22,785 nucleotides of DNA from Ruminococcaceae bacterium FB2012. Lineage in GTDB: Bacteria > Bacillota > Clostridia > Oscillospirales > Ruminococcaceae. The notes beneath the pieces are model-generated. The model saw only the letters and a list, made by a program, of their open reading frames with translations. It did no database searches and was not told the DNA's origin. The first letter of the stretch is position 1. Each line of letters starts with the position of its first letter. The stretch covers positions 1-22,785 of the forward strand of contig FMXS01000029.1 in assembly GCA_900104495.1 (NCBI GenBank), given 5' to 3'. The translations under genes were made by a program, and so were the position numbers. Shown here one piece after another: positions 13,116 through 21,475 of this stretch.

Positions 13116-16034
13116 TTACGTTACCAAGGTCGCATTGTTGTACAGCCAGTCGATCAGCTCCTGATTATACACATCTGCGCCGCCGGTAATGGTGATCGTC
13201 ATATAAGCATCATTGTTCCAGATCGTAGTATAATTAATGATTTTATCAGTAATAGCGGCTTCTGTATTTCCGTAGCACAGAGAATAATGATCAACGTATA
13301 TATCACCACTCTTATCAGGGAATGGTATTGGCATTTTTTCTGTTCCGGTAAATTTATTGGTTATTGAGGTATACTGTTTCCCGTTTGAAGTGAAGCTGAT
13401 ATTACAGGATTTTAATGTTTCACTTAGGTCATCATTAAATTTCCATGTGGTGTTTGTCAGATCACTGATCAACGTATTTGCAGCTTTGAATGTTTCATCA
13501 TACGGGCCTTCGTCACAGAATGTATCTTTATCATCGCGGAACAGCCACCTTTCGCGGTAGGTAGTGGCTTTCTGTGACGGGTAATAGTAGTAGGTCGCGC
13601 TCACATCGTGATCCCAGTCGTTGGAATAAGACGCATAATTCAGCTTGTGATCGTAATAAGACGGGAAGAACAGCTCTATGCGTTCGTATGATGCATAGTG
13701 GTAATAGCCTGCTGCATAGCCGTTTGCCACATTGTGGATGGTGCTTGTCGTAAGCGAACTGCCTTCTATATAGACCTTGGAATCCTTATAGCCGTCCTGA
13801 GCTGATTTCAGAGTGCAGTCGTTGAAATCGTTCAGGTCAATGCGGCAGAAGCTTGCGTCATTGCGGAGAGGAACGATGGTTATTGTATTGTCGGGGTTCT
13901 CTTTGTTGTAGGCGTCTATATAGTAGGAATCCTGCGCACGGACGTGGGCAACGCTTACATCGGTATCGTGGTTGCTGAAAACATCGCTGATATTGACGCC
14001 GAGAGACATCAGATCGTTGGGATAATCCGCATAGATATCTGCCACAAGGCTGTTGAGCCTTGACGCTTCTTCGGAGGTGATACCCGTAAGCTTCGTGATA
14101 ACGCTTACGCTATCCGAATCTCCGAACAGAGAATACAGGATGCCCTGCCAAACGATGCTTCCGACTAAGCTCGTCTTTGAAGGAGCATTGGGAGCGGGGC
14201 AGTCGTTCATCATATACTTCGTAAGCTTTCTCAGCAGCGGCTGATAGTTGTTGGCATAGTTGTTGCGGTCACCGATTTTCAGCATGCCCCTGTCGAGCAC
14301 GATCGTCTCTGCGATATTCGCATCGTAATTGATCTTTGTCGTGTCTTTTACTATAGCGCTCGGGAGCTTGCCTTCGTCAATGCTGTCAATTACGTCCAAG
14401 ACCTCGCGGACAAGGTTTACCAGGCTGGTGAGACTGCTGATTATCGTTGAGGCGGGGATAGTATACATCTGGAAGTTATCACTGTTCCAGCTTTTATTGG
14501 GATGCTCCGTAGCGTATAGCGCCTTTACGGTGTTTCGGTTGGTCTCGAAATTATCGTAATCAAAGAACTGGGTTGTGATAAATTTGTCGATGCCGAATCT
14601 TGTAAATCCGACCCAGCCCATTGCGACCTTTGTAACGAGGTCGTTGGGATTAACGATATTGAAGATGTTGTTGTAGAGGCTGTCCTTGGGAGCTGCCACA
14701 GTCGTGGAATTGAAGTTTGCGCCCTGCGGAGCTTCAAAGGTGTAGGCATAAAGGTCGTCTCTTTCGAGGGTAACGCCTTCAAACACTTTATCGCTGCCGT
14801 TATTCTGGATCTTGTTGTCCAGCAGGCCGGCGGTAAGGTTCATTGTGGCGCCGCCGCGGGAATAACCGCTTATCCAGAGCTTAACCTTGCCTGTGATGTT
14901 CTGGGTCTTGATGTATTCCCCGATAAAATCTATGACCTTGTTGGCTGCGTTGTACCAGCCCTCGTGCATCATATCAGAGTTTTCGCCTGTGCCGAGGAAG
15001 ACATTGTTTTCCCACTCGTTGAAGTAGCCGCCGCTTCTTACGGTGGAAGCGATGACCGTGGTGTCGCCGATCTTCTTTGATGCGGCAGCGATGCCTATGG
15101 TATCAAATGCCGTTCTTGTTTTGTAGTCATCGTTGACACAGATATCATTGCTCGTAAAGTTGAGCGCACGGAAGAATGCGCAGACACGATCCGACTGCTG
15201 CTCGAACCATTCGGTATCATCAGGGCTGGAGGGATCGCCCGGATTCATCGAGTATTTCGTCATCATCATAGAAAGAGTAGCTAAATGCGGATTGTAATTC
15301 GTCGAAGGGCTGCTGAAATAATCGTCGCTGTAATAAAGATAATCGTCGTCTACCTTGCTGCCTTTATAATCCGTAAACTCGAAATGTATCGGATCGGGAG
15401 CTGCTTCAGCATCGTTCATCTTGAAGGCTGAACCATAAGATACTGCCGCTTTGACAGTAATCTCCTTATCACCGGCAGTTACAGTCTTTGAAAGAGCTAT
15501 CGAAGCCTTTTCGGGCTCCGCTGCATCAGACTTGAACGACTGCAGCGAGGTCATCCCCACAGTTGCAAAGCACAGCAAAAGCGAGAGCAGACGTTTGCCT
15601 GCCTTCTTTTTCCATACAAAGCAGACTACCGTTACTCCGCCGAAAAGAGCGGTCAGAGCAAATCCCAAGGCAATTCCGCCTGTGTTGGGGTTGGTGTCAG
15701 CTGGCTTCTCGGGCTCCGAGGAGCTCTCGGGAACAAAGACAGTTTTAAGAGAAGCTTTTTCCCCTGCCGCAAGCTCTTCAAACGTAATTATTCCGTCTGA
15801 ATCCTCCGACAGTATATATCCGTCGGGGGCGGTGTTTTCCAATATAACATCTTTAACTGCATGAGCGTTGGTGTTTTCAACGTCAAGAGATGCAACTATT
15901 GCTTCATTAGCTCTGTAGCTGTCCTTGTCCGTTGAGAGAGCGGCTTCCAATCCGTCTTTGCTTTCAAACGAATTTGATAAAATTGCACATATTTTATTGT
16001 ATAAATCGTGCAAAATTATCTGTTTTACCACCAA
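13116..16034 (-). CDS. Lipase-like alpha/beta-hydrolase with DUF11-like domain and two adjacent membrane segments; 5' end probably truncated
   Basis: 972 residues if read from the first TTG at 16034; no ATG, no ribosome binding site and no signal peptide are seen there. Residues 28-105 form a beta-rich DUF11-like domain (NTAPDGYILSEDSDG, FEELAAGEKASLKTVF). A Ser/Pro linker, NPNTG (115-119) and a membrane segment (121-140) with WKKK follow, as in a sorting signal, and then directly a second hydrophobic segment (149-166) that looks like a signal peptide. The rest is extracellular: GYSRGG at 390-395 with nucleophile Ser392, NPNDLV with a candidate Asp, and VAHVRAQDSYY with a candidate His, all as in class-3-like lipases, then a C-terminal beta domain with many Tyr. 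A secreted esterase or lipase held at the membrane is likely; substrate unknown. Confidence 0.75.
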   Translation of the reverse strand: MVVKQIILHDLYNKICAILSNSFESKDGLEAALSTDKDSYRANEAIVASLDVENTNAHAVKDVILENTAPDGYILSEDSDGIITFEELAAGEKASLKTVFVPESSSEPEKPADTNPNTGGIALGFALTALFGGVTVVCFVWKKKAGKRLLSLLLCFATVGMTSLQSFKSDAAEPEKASIALSKTVTAGDKEITVKAAVSYGSAFKMNDAEAAPDPIHFEFTDYKGSKVDDDYLYYSDDYFSSPSTNYNPHLATLSMMMTKYSMNPGDPSSPDDTEWFEQQSDRVCAFFRALNFTSNDICVNDDYKTRTAFDTIGIAAASKKIGDTTVIASTVRSGGYFNEWENNVFLGTGENSDMMHEGWYNAANKVIDFIGEYIKTQNITGKVKLWISGYSRGGATMNLTAGLLDNKIQNNGSDKVFEGVTLERDDLYAYTFEAPQGANFNSTTVAAPKDSLYNNIFNIVNPNDLVTKVAMGWVGFTRFGIDKFITTQFFDYDNFETNRNTVKALYATEHPNKSWNSDNFQMYTIPASTIISSLTSLVNLVREVLDVIDSIDEGKLPSAIVKDTTKINYDANIAETIVLDRGMLKIGDRNNYANNYQPLLRKLTKYMMNDCPAPNAPSKTSLVGSIVWQGILYSLFGDSDSVSVITKLTGITSEEASRLNSLVADIYADYPNDLMSLGVNISDVFSNHDTDVSVAHVRAQDSYYIDAYNKENPDNTITIVPLRNDASFCRIDLNDFNDCTLKSAQDGYKDSKVYIEGSSLTTSTIHNVANGYAAGYYHYASYERIELFFPSYYDHKLNYASYSNDWDHDVSATYYYYPSQKATTYRERWLFRDDKDTFCDEGPYDETFKAANTLISDLTNTTWKFNDDLSETLKSCNISFTSNGKQYTSITNKFTGTEKMPIPFPDKSGDIYVDHYSLCYGNTEAAITDKIINYTTIWNNDAYMTITITGGADVYNQELIDWLYNNATLVT

Positions 16035-16164
16035 TTCTCAACAATGGGCAGACGTGGTCAAAGACCTCAGTCCTTTGGGAGACATCACACCCGGACCGAC
16101 CTGTTCATCGACCGCCTGCGGCAGAAACAGAAAAACAAGAGGCTAATGACAAGATCTGCAAGAA

Positions 16165-16205
16165 GAGCTTGGCACTACATTTCAGGTCTGTGCCAGGCTC
16201 TTTTT
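16165..16205 (+). terminator. Terminator hairpin without an obvious upstream gene
   Basis: GAGCTTGGCAC (16165-16175) pairs with GTGCCAGGCTC (16190-16200), one G-T pair, followed by TTTTT. The 16035-16164 stretch upstream has no ORF that I would call a gene; it may hold the remains of a plus-strand gene (a reading with DLFIDRLRQKQKNKRL is visible). Confidence 0.55.
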
Positions 16206-16212
16206 CTTTGTT

Positions 16213-16237
16213 GGGGCTGCAACAGCCCCTATTTTTT
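16213..16237 (+). terminator. Second terminator hairpin, carrying the repeat end motif
   Basis: GGGGCTG-CAA-CAGCCCC followed by a T7 run after one A. Its right part, GCAACAGCCCC at 16219-16229, is identical to the right end of the 6878-7062 element. Confidence 0.6.
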
Positions 16238-16416
16238 TAAGGCAATACCGCACGACCCCTGTGCGTCAGATGCGCAGTCAATTTTTTCGTCAGAGTGCAT
16301 AAATTCGACGCAGCCTTGCTGACGCAAGGCAAGGAGAATTTGTGCGCTATGACGGAAAAAGTGCAAGCAGATGACGTGCAGAGGCGTTAGCCGCGGGTTG
16401 TGCGGTGTTGCCTTAA
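16237..16416. mobile_element. MITE-like palindromic element, 180 bp
   Basis: Terminal inverted repeats of 22 bp, 16237-16258 and 16395-16416, match at 20 of 22 positions and both start with TTAAGGCAA on their own strand. The whole element folds on itself: inner blocks such as CGTCAGAGTGCATAAATTC pair imperfectly with GAATTTGTGCGCTATGACG, around a central CCTTGC-TGAC-GCAAGG. It encodes nothing. TTAA at each border may be a target duplication or part of the repeat. It lies 49 bp from the end of the 733-residue protein gene. Confidence 0.75.
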
Positions 16417-16465
16417 ACATTGGCTTTCGGATATTTGAACATCCGCAGACCGTCCTGCCGGATGC

Positions 16466-18667
16466 TTATTTTTTCATTCCGCCCTGTAATTGCCTGAGAC
16501 CGTCGTTCCCAGCAGCATTTGCTTCGGGGGCTTTTTTTCTGACATCTCCTGCAAGATTGCGGTTGTACGTCATCTTTGCGAAGAACTCCCTGCGGTTTCT
16601 GAGGAACTTGCTTACGTCCTTGTTGGACATATCGTTGCAAGTAAGGATGAGGCCGCTGTCATTATATACTTCCGATGCCGCAGACGTGAATTTCTTTGCG
16701 TTATCGTCTCCCTTGATAACGGCGGCGGGGTCGTTCATCATTTTGATGTTATCGGCTGCGATTATCACAGCTATGTATCTGCGCACCTGCTTCTGATCCG
16801 CTGCCGCCAGCCTTGCCTCGGTGCCGAGAGGATATTTCGTGTCGAGAAGCTCCTCCAGCTTCTCCATAGCCGCAGACGCCTGCCTTGCAGCAAACTGCTT
16901 CAGACCGTGCTCGTTTGCGACCGACTTTCTGTCAGCGTCAGCCTTGCAGTCCTTGATCTCCTGCATGGCCGTTTTCATAATGTTGATACGGTCCGTGGTC
17001 CGGTTGTCGAACACCTTGCCCTCTTTCGCCTGCTTTTCCTTGCGCATAAAGTATTTGTTTACCCTGTACTCTGCCTCTCTTGCCTGTTCCTGAAGATTTC
17101 TGATCTGCCTTCTGCGCTCATCGGGATCGGCGGCAGCTGCGGTCCTTTCATACTTAGCATAGCTTTCTTCAAGCTCCTGCATGGCTTCGCAGGCTTTATC
17201 GAACTCGCTGCTGCTGTGCCATACAGCCTTGGTAGCCTTGGTGGTCTGCTTTCTGACAGCCGCAAGCTTTTCGGAATGCTTGTCCGTAGCGGACATCTCC
17301 ACACCTGCGTCGATCTGTATATCGGTGGGGATCCCCCTGAGCACCGGCTTGCCGTTCTCCGGTTCCTCTACGGTCATCATCCTGCGGACTTCCGGCCTTA
17401 CAAGGAATTTCGCAGTCATCAGCTGCTTCTCCCAGCTCAGGTTTTCAAGACAAGGGATGCTCTTCATATACGCCGTAAGGGACGTCTGCAAATGACGGCT
17501 GGCTGCCGTCACTTCATCCCTTCCGAAGGAAGTGGAGTTGCGAAAATCCTTGTTCTTTTTCCCGTCATTAATGATGCCGGTAAAATGATCTATATTGGAA
17601 AGCTCCGCCAGCAGCCTGGGGAAGTCATTCTGATCGACCTTGCCGCCTATCAGCATCGTCTGTGAAAAGTGGTAAGCGTTGATGCAGCTGTTGGCAACAT
17701 ACGTAAAGGCGCCCATACCCGCGGAAAAGCCGTCTTTGATCTCCTCGTAAGTCCTGATATCATTCTTAGAATTGGCATAAGCCTCTATTTCCTTGTCACA
17801 GTGCTTTGTCTCCTGCCATGCATCGTGGATGCGTGTTGAGAAGAATACGAGCTGTGCATAGCGTTCGCTGTTGGACATATTCTCAGTGGTGAGATCGAGC
17901 TTTGCTACCTCATCGTCCACGAGCTTTTGGGCAGCAGTGATGCCTTCATAGAGGTTTTTGGCGATCCACTCCTGATCCTCTTTCCCGCCTCTTATCATGT
18001 GCTCGGCGACCTCGCTGAATACGCTGCGCTTTTCATCCTGAAGCTTTTCGGGATCCATGATCTCATCAAGGCTGTGACCTCTGCTTGCAAGGATGATCAT
18101 TGTTGCACTGAGTCCCGCTGTTCGCCCGAGGGAGTACCTCGAATTCTGCCTCGATTCGGAAGACAGATATTTGTCTCCATAGAACACGTGCAGGTTCTCC
18201 ATCTTCAAGGGATCGTACTTCTCAAGAAGATCAAAAGTATCGCCGAAGATCTTTTTTGCTTCCGCTTTGCTGATTTTGTTTGCTATATCGCTTATCTGTG
18301 ATATGTTGCCGGTAATAAGCGGAGAAGCCTTATCGACAAAACCCTTCCAGACCTCGGCGGTTTCCTTGTCATCGTATTTACCCGTATGATGATTGTAGGC
18401 CACAACATTTAATCTGTTTCTCACCAGATCGGCCTGATCCCAATACTCCTTTAGTTCACGCAGTGTCAGGTCTTCTTTTTCGGCGGAAAGCCTGTTGGAA
18501 ATATCGCGGAGCTTTTTAAGATCGGTGCCGATATTCCTGAAATCTTCGAGATCGTCTTCCTTGCTTATCTTATTGTATTCCTCTGTGATCTGATCGAGGA
18601 ACAGTGTGGTCTCCGTCATCTCCTGCGGGTTTACGGTTTTTATCGTATACTGCTTGGGCCATGCCAT
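16466..18667 (-). CDS. Large helical protein of unknown function, paralogue A
   Basis: 733 residues, AGGAGGT ribosome binding site before ATG at 18667. No signal peptide, membrane segment or anchor, so cytoplasmic or exported by an unrecognised route. Almost all helical and highly charged, with coiled-coil-like stretches (about 495-545 and 575-612). Motifs shared in order with the 736-residue protein at 19167-21377: S-S-E-F-x(6)-A-M-x-E-L (487-499), a Gln-rich helix then Y, G-x-x-x-D-N-x(3)-D-R-I (550-561), and a late helix (YIAVIIAADNIKMM, 631-644) with a later NDMSNKDVSKFL segment. I do not recognise the family. The gene stands alone, upstream of the MITE. A large scaffold or substrate protein is a guess only. 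Confidence 0.85.
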   Translation of the reverse strand: MAWPKQYTIKTVNPQEMTETTLFLDQITEEYNKISKEDDLEDFRNIGTDLKKLRDISNRLSAEKEDLTLRELKEYWDQADLVRNRLNVVAYNHHTGKYDDKETAEVWKGFVDKASPLITGNISQISDIANKISKAEAKKIFGDTFDLLEKYDPLKMENLHVFYGDKYLSSESRQNSRYSLGRTAGLSATMIILASRGHSLDEIMDPEKLQDEKRSVFSEVAEHMIRGGKEDQEWIAKNLYEGITAAQKLVDDEVAKLDLTTENMSNSERYAQLVFFSTRIHDAWQETKHCDKEIEAYANSKNDIRTYEEIKDGFSAGMGAFTYVANSCINAYHFSQTMLIGGKVDQNDFPRLLAELSNIDHFTGIINDGKKNKDFRNSTSFGRDEVTAASRHLQTSLTAYMKSIPCLENLSWEKQLMTAKFLVRPEVRRMMTVEEPENGKPVLRGIPTDIQIDAGVEMSATDKHSEKLAAVRKQTTKATKAVWHSSSEFDKACEAMQELEESYAKYERTAAAADPDERRRQIRNLQEQAREAEYRVNKYFMRKEKQAKEGKVFDNRTTDRINIMKTAMQEIKDCKADADRKSVANEHGLKQFAARQASAAMEKLEELLDTKYPLGTEARLAAADQKQVRRYIAVIIAADNIKMMNDPAAVIKGDDNAKKFTSAASEVYNDSGLILTCNDMSNKDVSKFLRNRREFFAKMTYNRNLAGDVRKKAPEANAAGNDGLRQLQGGMKK

Positions 18668-18804
18668 AGTGATTACCTCCTGAGTTTTTTAGCAGATGTT
18701 TCTTATAATGCTCTGTAATTAATACCCCCGCAGCCGGCGGTCGGGTGCATACGGCTGTATGAAAAAGTGATCTTGTCACCGTATATATTTTCTTGCGAAA
18801 GCAC

Positions 18805-18833
18805 TTGAAAAAATCTTTTCCATTCCTTATAAT
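18805..18833 (+). promoter_or_regulatory. Consensus promoter of the leader/24-aa peptide transcript
   Basis: TTGAAA (18805-18810), 17-bp spacer, TATAAT (18828-18833). It points to the plus strand, opposite to both neighbouring large genes, and its transcript would run from about 18840 to the terminator at 19156. Confidence 0.8.
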
Positions 18834-18839
18834 AATATA

Positions 18840-19029
18840 TAGGGAGATCATTTGAGCCTTAGCCGTTTTTTATGACATTGGAAAAACACAGCAAACTTGC
18901 CGGGAAAGCAATGGACACTTCATCAGATATATAATTTCCGAATATCTGATCTGCTGTAATGTAAGCAGTAAAAGATGATCGGTTCAGGCATTGTCTGACT
19001 GATCCGATCTGAACAGGAGGTGCAGAAAT
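18840..19029 (+). ncRNA. Structured leader RNA with three consecutive hairpins
   Basis: About 190 bases lie between the promoter and the 24-aa gene. Hairpins: ATCAGATAT/ATATCTGAT (18922-18930 / 18942-18950, perfect), CTGCT/AGCAG (18951-18955 / 18964-18968), and GATCGGTTCAG/CTGATCCGATC (18977-18987 / 18999-19009, one mismatch). The last ends 5 bases before AGGAGG at 19015. Alternative pairing GTTCAG/CTGAAC (about 18982-18987 / 19009-19014) would compete with it, so a switch is conceivable. No known riboswitch class is recognised. A weak reading MTLEKHSKLAGKAMDTSSDI (18872-18934) has no ribosome binding site. Confidence 0.5.
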
Positions 19030-19104
19030 ATGTCGTGGGATAAGGATTTTGAGGATTTTATGGGATATATGGCGACTCACCCCGAAGCGCAAAACGACCT
19101 TTAA
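19030..19104 (+). CDS. 24-residue acidic peptide
   Basis: Begins MSWDKDFEDFMGYMATHPEA, ends QNDL. AGGAGG at 19015-19020 with 9-base spacing makes translation very likely. Amphipathic and acidic, unlike the hydrophobic micropeptides at 11408-12925. It sits between the two paralogous large helical proteins on the other strand, in a promoter-leader-gene-terminator unit of about 320 bp. It may be a leader peptide, a functional small protein or part of a dual-function RNA. Confidence 0.65.
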   Translation: MSWDKDFEDFMGYMATHPEAQNDL

Positions 19105-19121
19105 AAAGTATATTATATCGC

Positions 19122-19156
19122 AAAAAAGCTGCCGCTGTTTTCTGCGGCAGCTTTTT
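19122..19156. terminator. Bidirectional terminator
   Basis: AAAAAGCTGCCGC and GCGGCAGCTTTTT form a perfect stem around TGTTTTCT. It ends the small plus-strand transcript and the convergent 736-residue gene. Confidence 0.9.
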
Positions 19157-19166
19157 GTCGTATCGG

Positions 19167-21377
19167 TCATTTTTGTATGGAGTTGTCGGCCTTGGCAGCG
19201 CCTTCCTTGACGGCCTTGGCGGACTTGTTGTCTTTTGCATTAGCATCTGCCTGCTTGCTGTCCGAGCGGATATTCATAAAGTCGTGGAAAAGCTGCTGGC
19301 CTTCCTTGGCTGTAGCCTCCTTGTAAATCTGCTCGGATGTCTTGCTGCTGCAAAGCGATCTGAATGTTTCGCTGGTCTCCGTTTGCCTGCACAGCGCATC
19401 AAATTTCTCTTTCTGGGGAACATATTTTGATCTCTTTGATGCGACTTTCAGCATCGTGGCAGTGACGATCTTGGCATACTGAACCTTGCACGCCTCTTTG
19501 TCGGGATAGTTGTCCTGACCTGCCTGCTCCTTGATCTTTCCAAGCTCAGCCTGAGCATCGCTTATCTGCTTGTCAAGGAAGCTGTCCGCTGCTTGCTTTT
19601 CGGACTTGTTCTGTTTTAATTTTTCTTTGAGCCCGGTGATCTTATTTGCCAATATCTCCCTGTCGTTCTGATTTTCCAGCTCAAGTGCGGTCTTTCGGTT
19701 CACGGGAGTCAGACCGTTAAGGATCGGCTTCAATTTATCGGCCATAGGTCTCAGCTCGGCTATCTTCCTGCCAAGCACGCTCTTTGCAAGTCTGGAATAA
19801 CTGATACGGTCCTTGCCGTTGTCGCTGATGCCGGTGAAGGGGTGCCACTTGCCCGTGTGCTGCTCCTCATAGGCAGCTGCTGCATCGTAGGTCTGCTGCA
19901 TCTTTTCAAGCAGCTCGTCGGGCGGTGTGGTTTCTGCGTTCATCTGTCCCAGCTCGGCCATTGCCGTAGCAAAGTTTGTGTAGCTGGCGGAGGGATGACC
20001 GTGCGTCTCCTTATCGCTTGTCATCCAGTCTGCTGCCTTGGCAAGAATGTTAAGACCGCGCTGCGCATTGCTGATATAGCGTCCGATCTGTACAGCCTTC
20101 TGTTCACGCTTCCGGCAATCCTTTGCAAGCGCTTTACAATCCCCGTCGAACAGCATACGGTTAGTCTGCTCCTGCCTGATAAGGAAAATGTCGCGCTCGG
20201 GATTTACAAGACTCTTGGAAAATGAAGTCTTGATAATTTTAAGCCTTTCCTCGTGCTCCCTGACGAACTCCTCTGCCTTCTTTCCTGCCTCGTGTGCGGC
20301 TCTGGCTTCATCGGTGTTCTGTCCGGCATATTCTTCTCTGAGCTCGACAGCGGCTTTTTTCAGCGCATTCAGAGCCAAAGCATAGGTGCGGGGACTAACA
20401 GCGTTCGAGGGAGTGCGGATAGTCTTGTTGCTGTAAATATCAACAGTGTTTTCAAACGTACACTCCGATGTGCCGTACTTGGTCAGGTTCTCGACTTCCG
20501 AAGCAAAGGCCGCAGCAGTCTGGTTGCTGCCGTCAAAGCCGTGTATCCCGGAGAGAGCTTCCTTGAGCTTCTTAGCATCATCGGCAAGGATGAGCATTTC
20601 CTTGTTTGTATCTTTATACTTTTCGTATTCCCTTTCCTTTTTTGCAAGCTCCTTGACCAGTGCGTCATCGCTCATCGCCTTGATGCTCTCATAGGTCCTG
20701 TCGGTGGAGGTGATGATATTCTCGCCCGCATCTACGGGTCTCTGCGAAAAGTTGTATTTCTCAACGTTATTGAACTCGGCCTTGAAAAGATCATCGGCAA
20801 AGGTCGTGTTATTCAGTGTGTTGTCGGCTATCATAAGCTCTGTTTTCAGAGCATTCTTTACTGTCTTCTTTAAATCGTATTCATCGCCGCCTGCTTCGAT
20901 CTCATCAATGATCTCCTGCTGATCGGGGCCGTTCGCCTGGATCGAGGTGTACATCTGAAAATACGCCTGCTGCTTGATGCCTGCGGCGGTCTGTGAGAAG
21001 GTTACAGCCTCGGCGGCCTTTCTGACCTTTTTCGGCTCACCTGACAGAAGCGAGAGTTCGGTTATCTCGCCGTTCATTATCTTTTTTTCGTTCTCCCTTA
21101 TGTCCTTCTCGACAGCGACAACGTTAGCAGCCGCCTTCTCGTTGAATTTGGCAATTATATTTTTGTAGATGTTAAGGTTCTTTGCACCGGGTGCCTTGCC
21201 GGGCTCGTGAGAGAGCAGACCGGCAATAAAAGCATCGAAGGTCTCCTTTTCATCCATATTCTCCTGGCCGTTTGCTATCCTGACAAACGAATCTGTGGCT
21301 AATTCCACGATAGCATCGTAATTTCCTTTTTCTGCAAGATCCTTGTAAACTGTAATATCTGACTGATTGATAGGCAT
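19167..21377 (-). CDS. Large helical protein of unknown function, paralogue B
   Basis: 736 residues, CGGAGG before ATG at 21377. No signal peptide or membrane span. Charged and helical throughout, with a Lys/Ala/Asp-rich unordered tail (about 704-736) and a coiled-coil-like segment (565-620). It shares with the 733-residue neighbour the motif run S-A-S-Y-x(6)-A-M-A-E-L (463-475), a Gln helix then Y, G-x-x-D-N-G-K-D-R-I (516-525) and a C-terminal helix pair (YAKIVTATMLKVAS, 634-647, then TETSETFRSLCSSKTSEQIY). N-terminal parts differ, so they are distant paralogues sharing mainly the last 270 residues. Family and function unknown. Confidence 0.85.
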   Translation of the reverse strand: MPINQSDITVYKDLAEKGNYDAIVELATDSFVRIANGQENMDEKETFDAFIAGLLSHEPGKAPGAKNLNIYKNIIAKFNEKAAANVVAVEKDIRENEKKIMNGEITELSLLSGEPKKVRKAAEAVTFSQTAAGIKQQAYFQMYTSIQANGPDQQEIIDEIEAGGDEYDLKKTVKNALKTELMIADNTLNNTTFADDLFKAEFNNVEKYNFSQRPVDAGENIITSTDRTYESIKAMSDDALVKELAKKEREYEKYKDTNKEMLILADDAKKLKEALSGIHGFDGSNQTAAAFASEVENLTKYGTSECTFENTVDIYSNKTIRTPSNAVSPRTYALALNALKKAAVELREEYAGQNTDEARAAHEAGKKAEEFVREHEERLKIIKTSFSKSLVNPERDIFLIRQEQTNRMLFDGDCKALAKDCRKREQKAVQIGRYISNAQRGLNILAKAADWMTSDKETHGHPSASYTNFATAMAELGQMNAETTPPDELLEKMQQTYDAAAAYEEQHTGKWHPFTGISDNGKDRISYSRLAKSVLGRKIAELRPMADKLKPILNGLTPVNRKTALELENQNDREILANKITGLKEKLKQNKSEKQAADSFLDKQISDAQAELGKIKEQAGQDNYPDKEACKVQYAKIVTATMLKVASKRSKYVPQKEKFDALCRQTETSETFRSLCSSKTSEQIYKEATAKEGQQLFHDFMNIRSDSKQADANAKDNKSAKAVKEGAAKADNSIQK

Positions 21378-21475
21378 TGTTTTTTCCTCCGTTTTTATAT
21401 TTGGCTTGCGCCGCTTTCATAAGTAATACCTTGAAACAGACTTTCAGGGTGCAGAGAATTTCCAATTTTTTTTAG

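Noticed and set aside
16490..17665. 391-codon plus-strand frame opposite the 733-residue protein
   Set aside because: Composition is unlike a real protein, it has no ribosome binding site and it mirrors a well-supported minus-strand gene.
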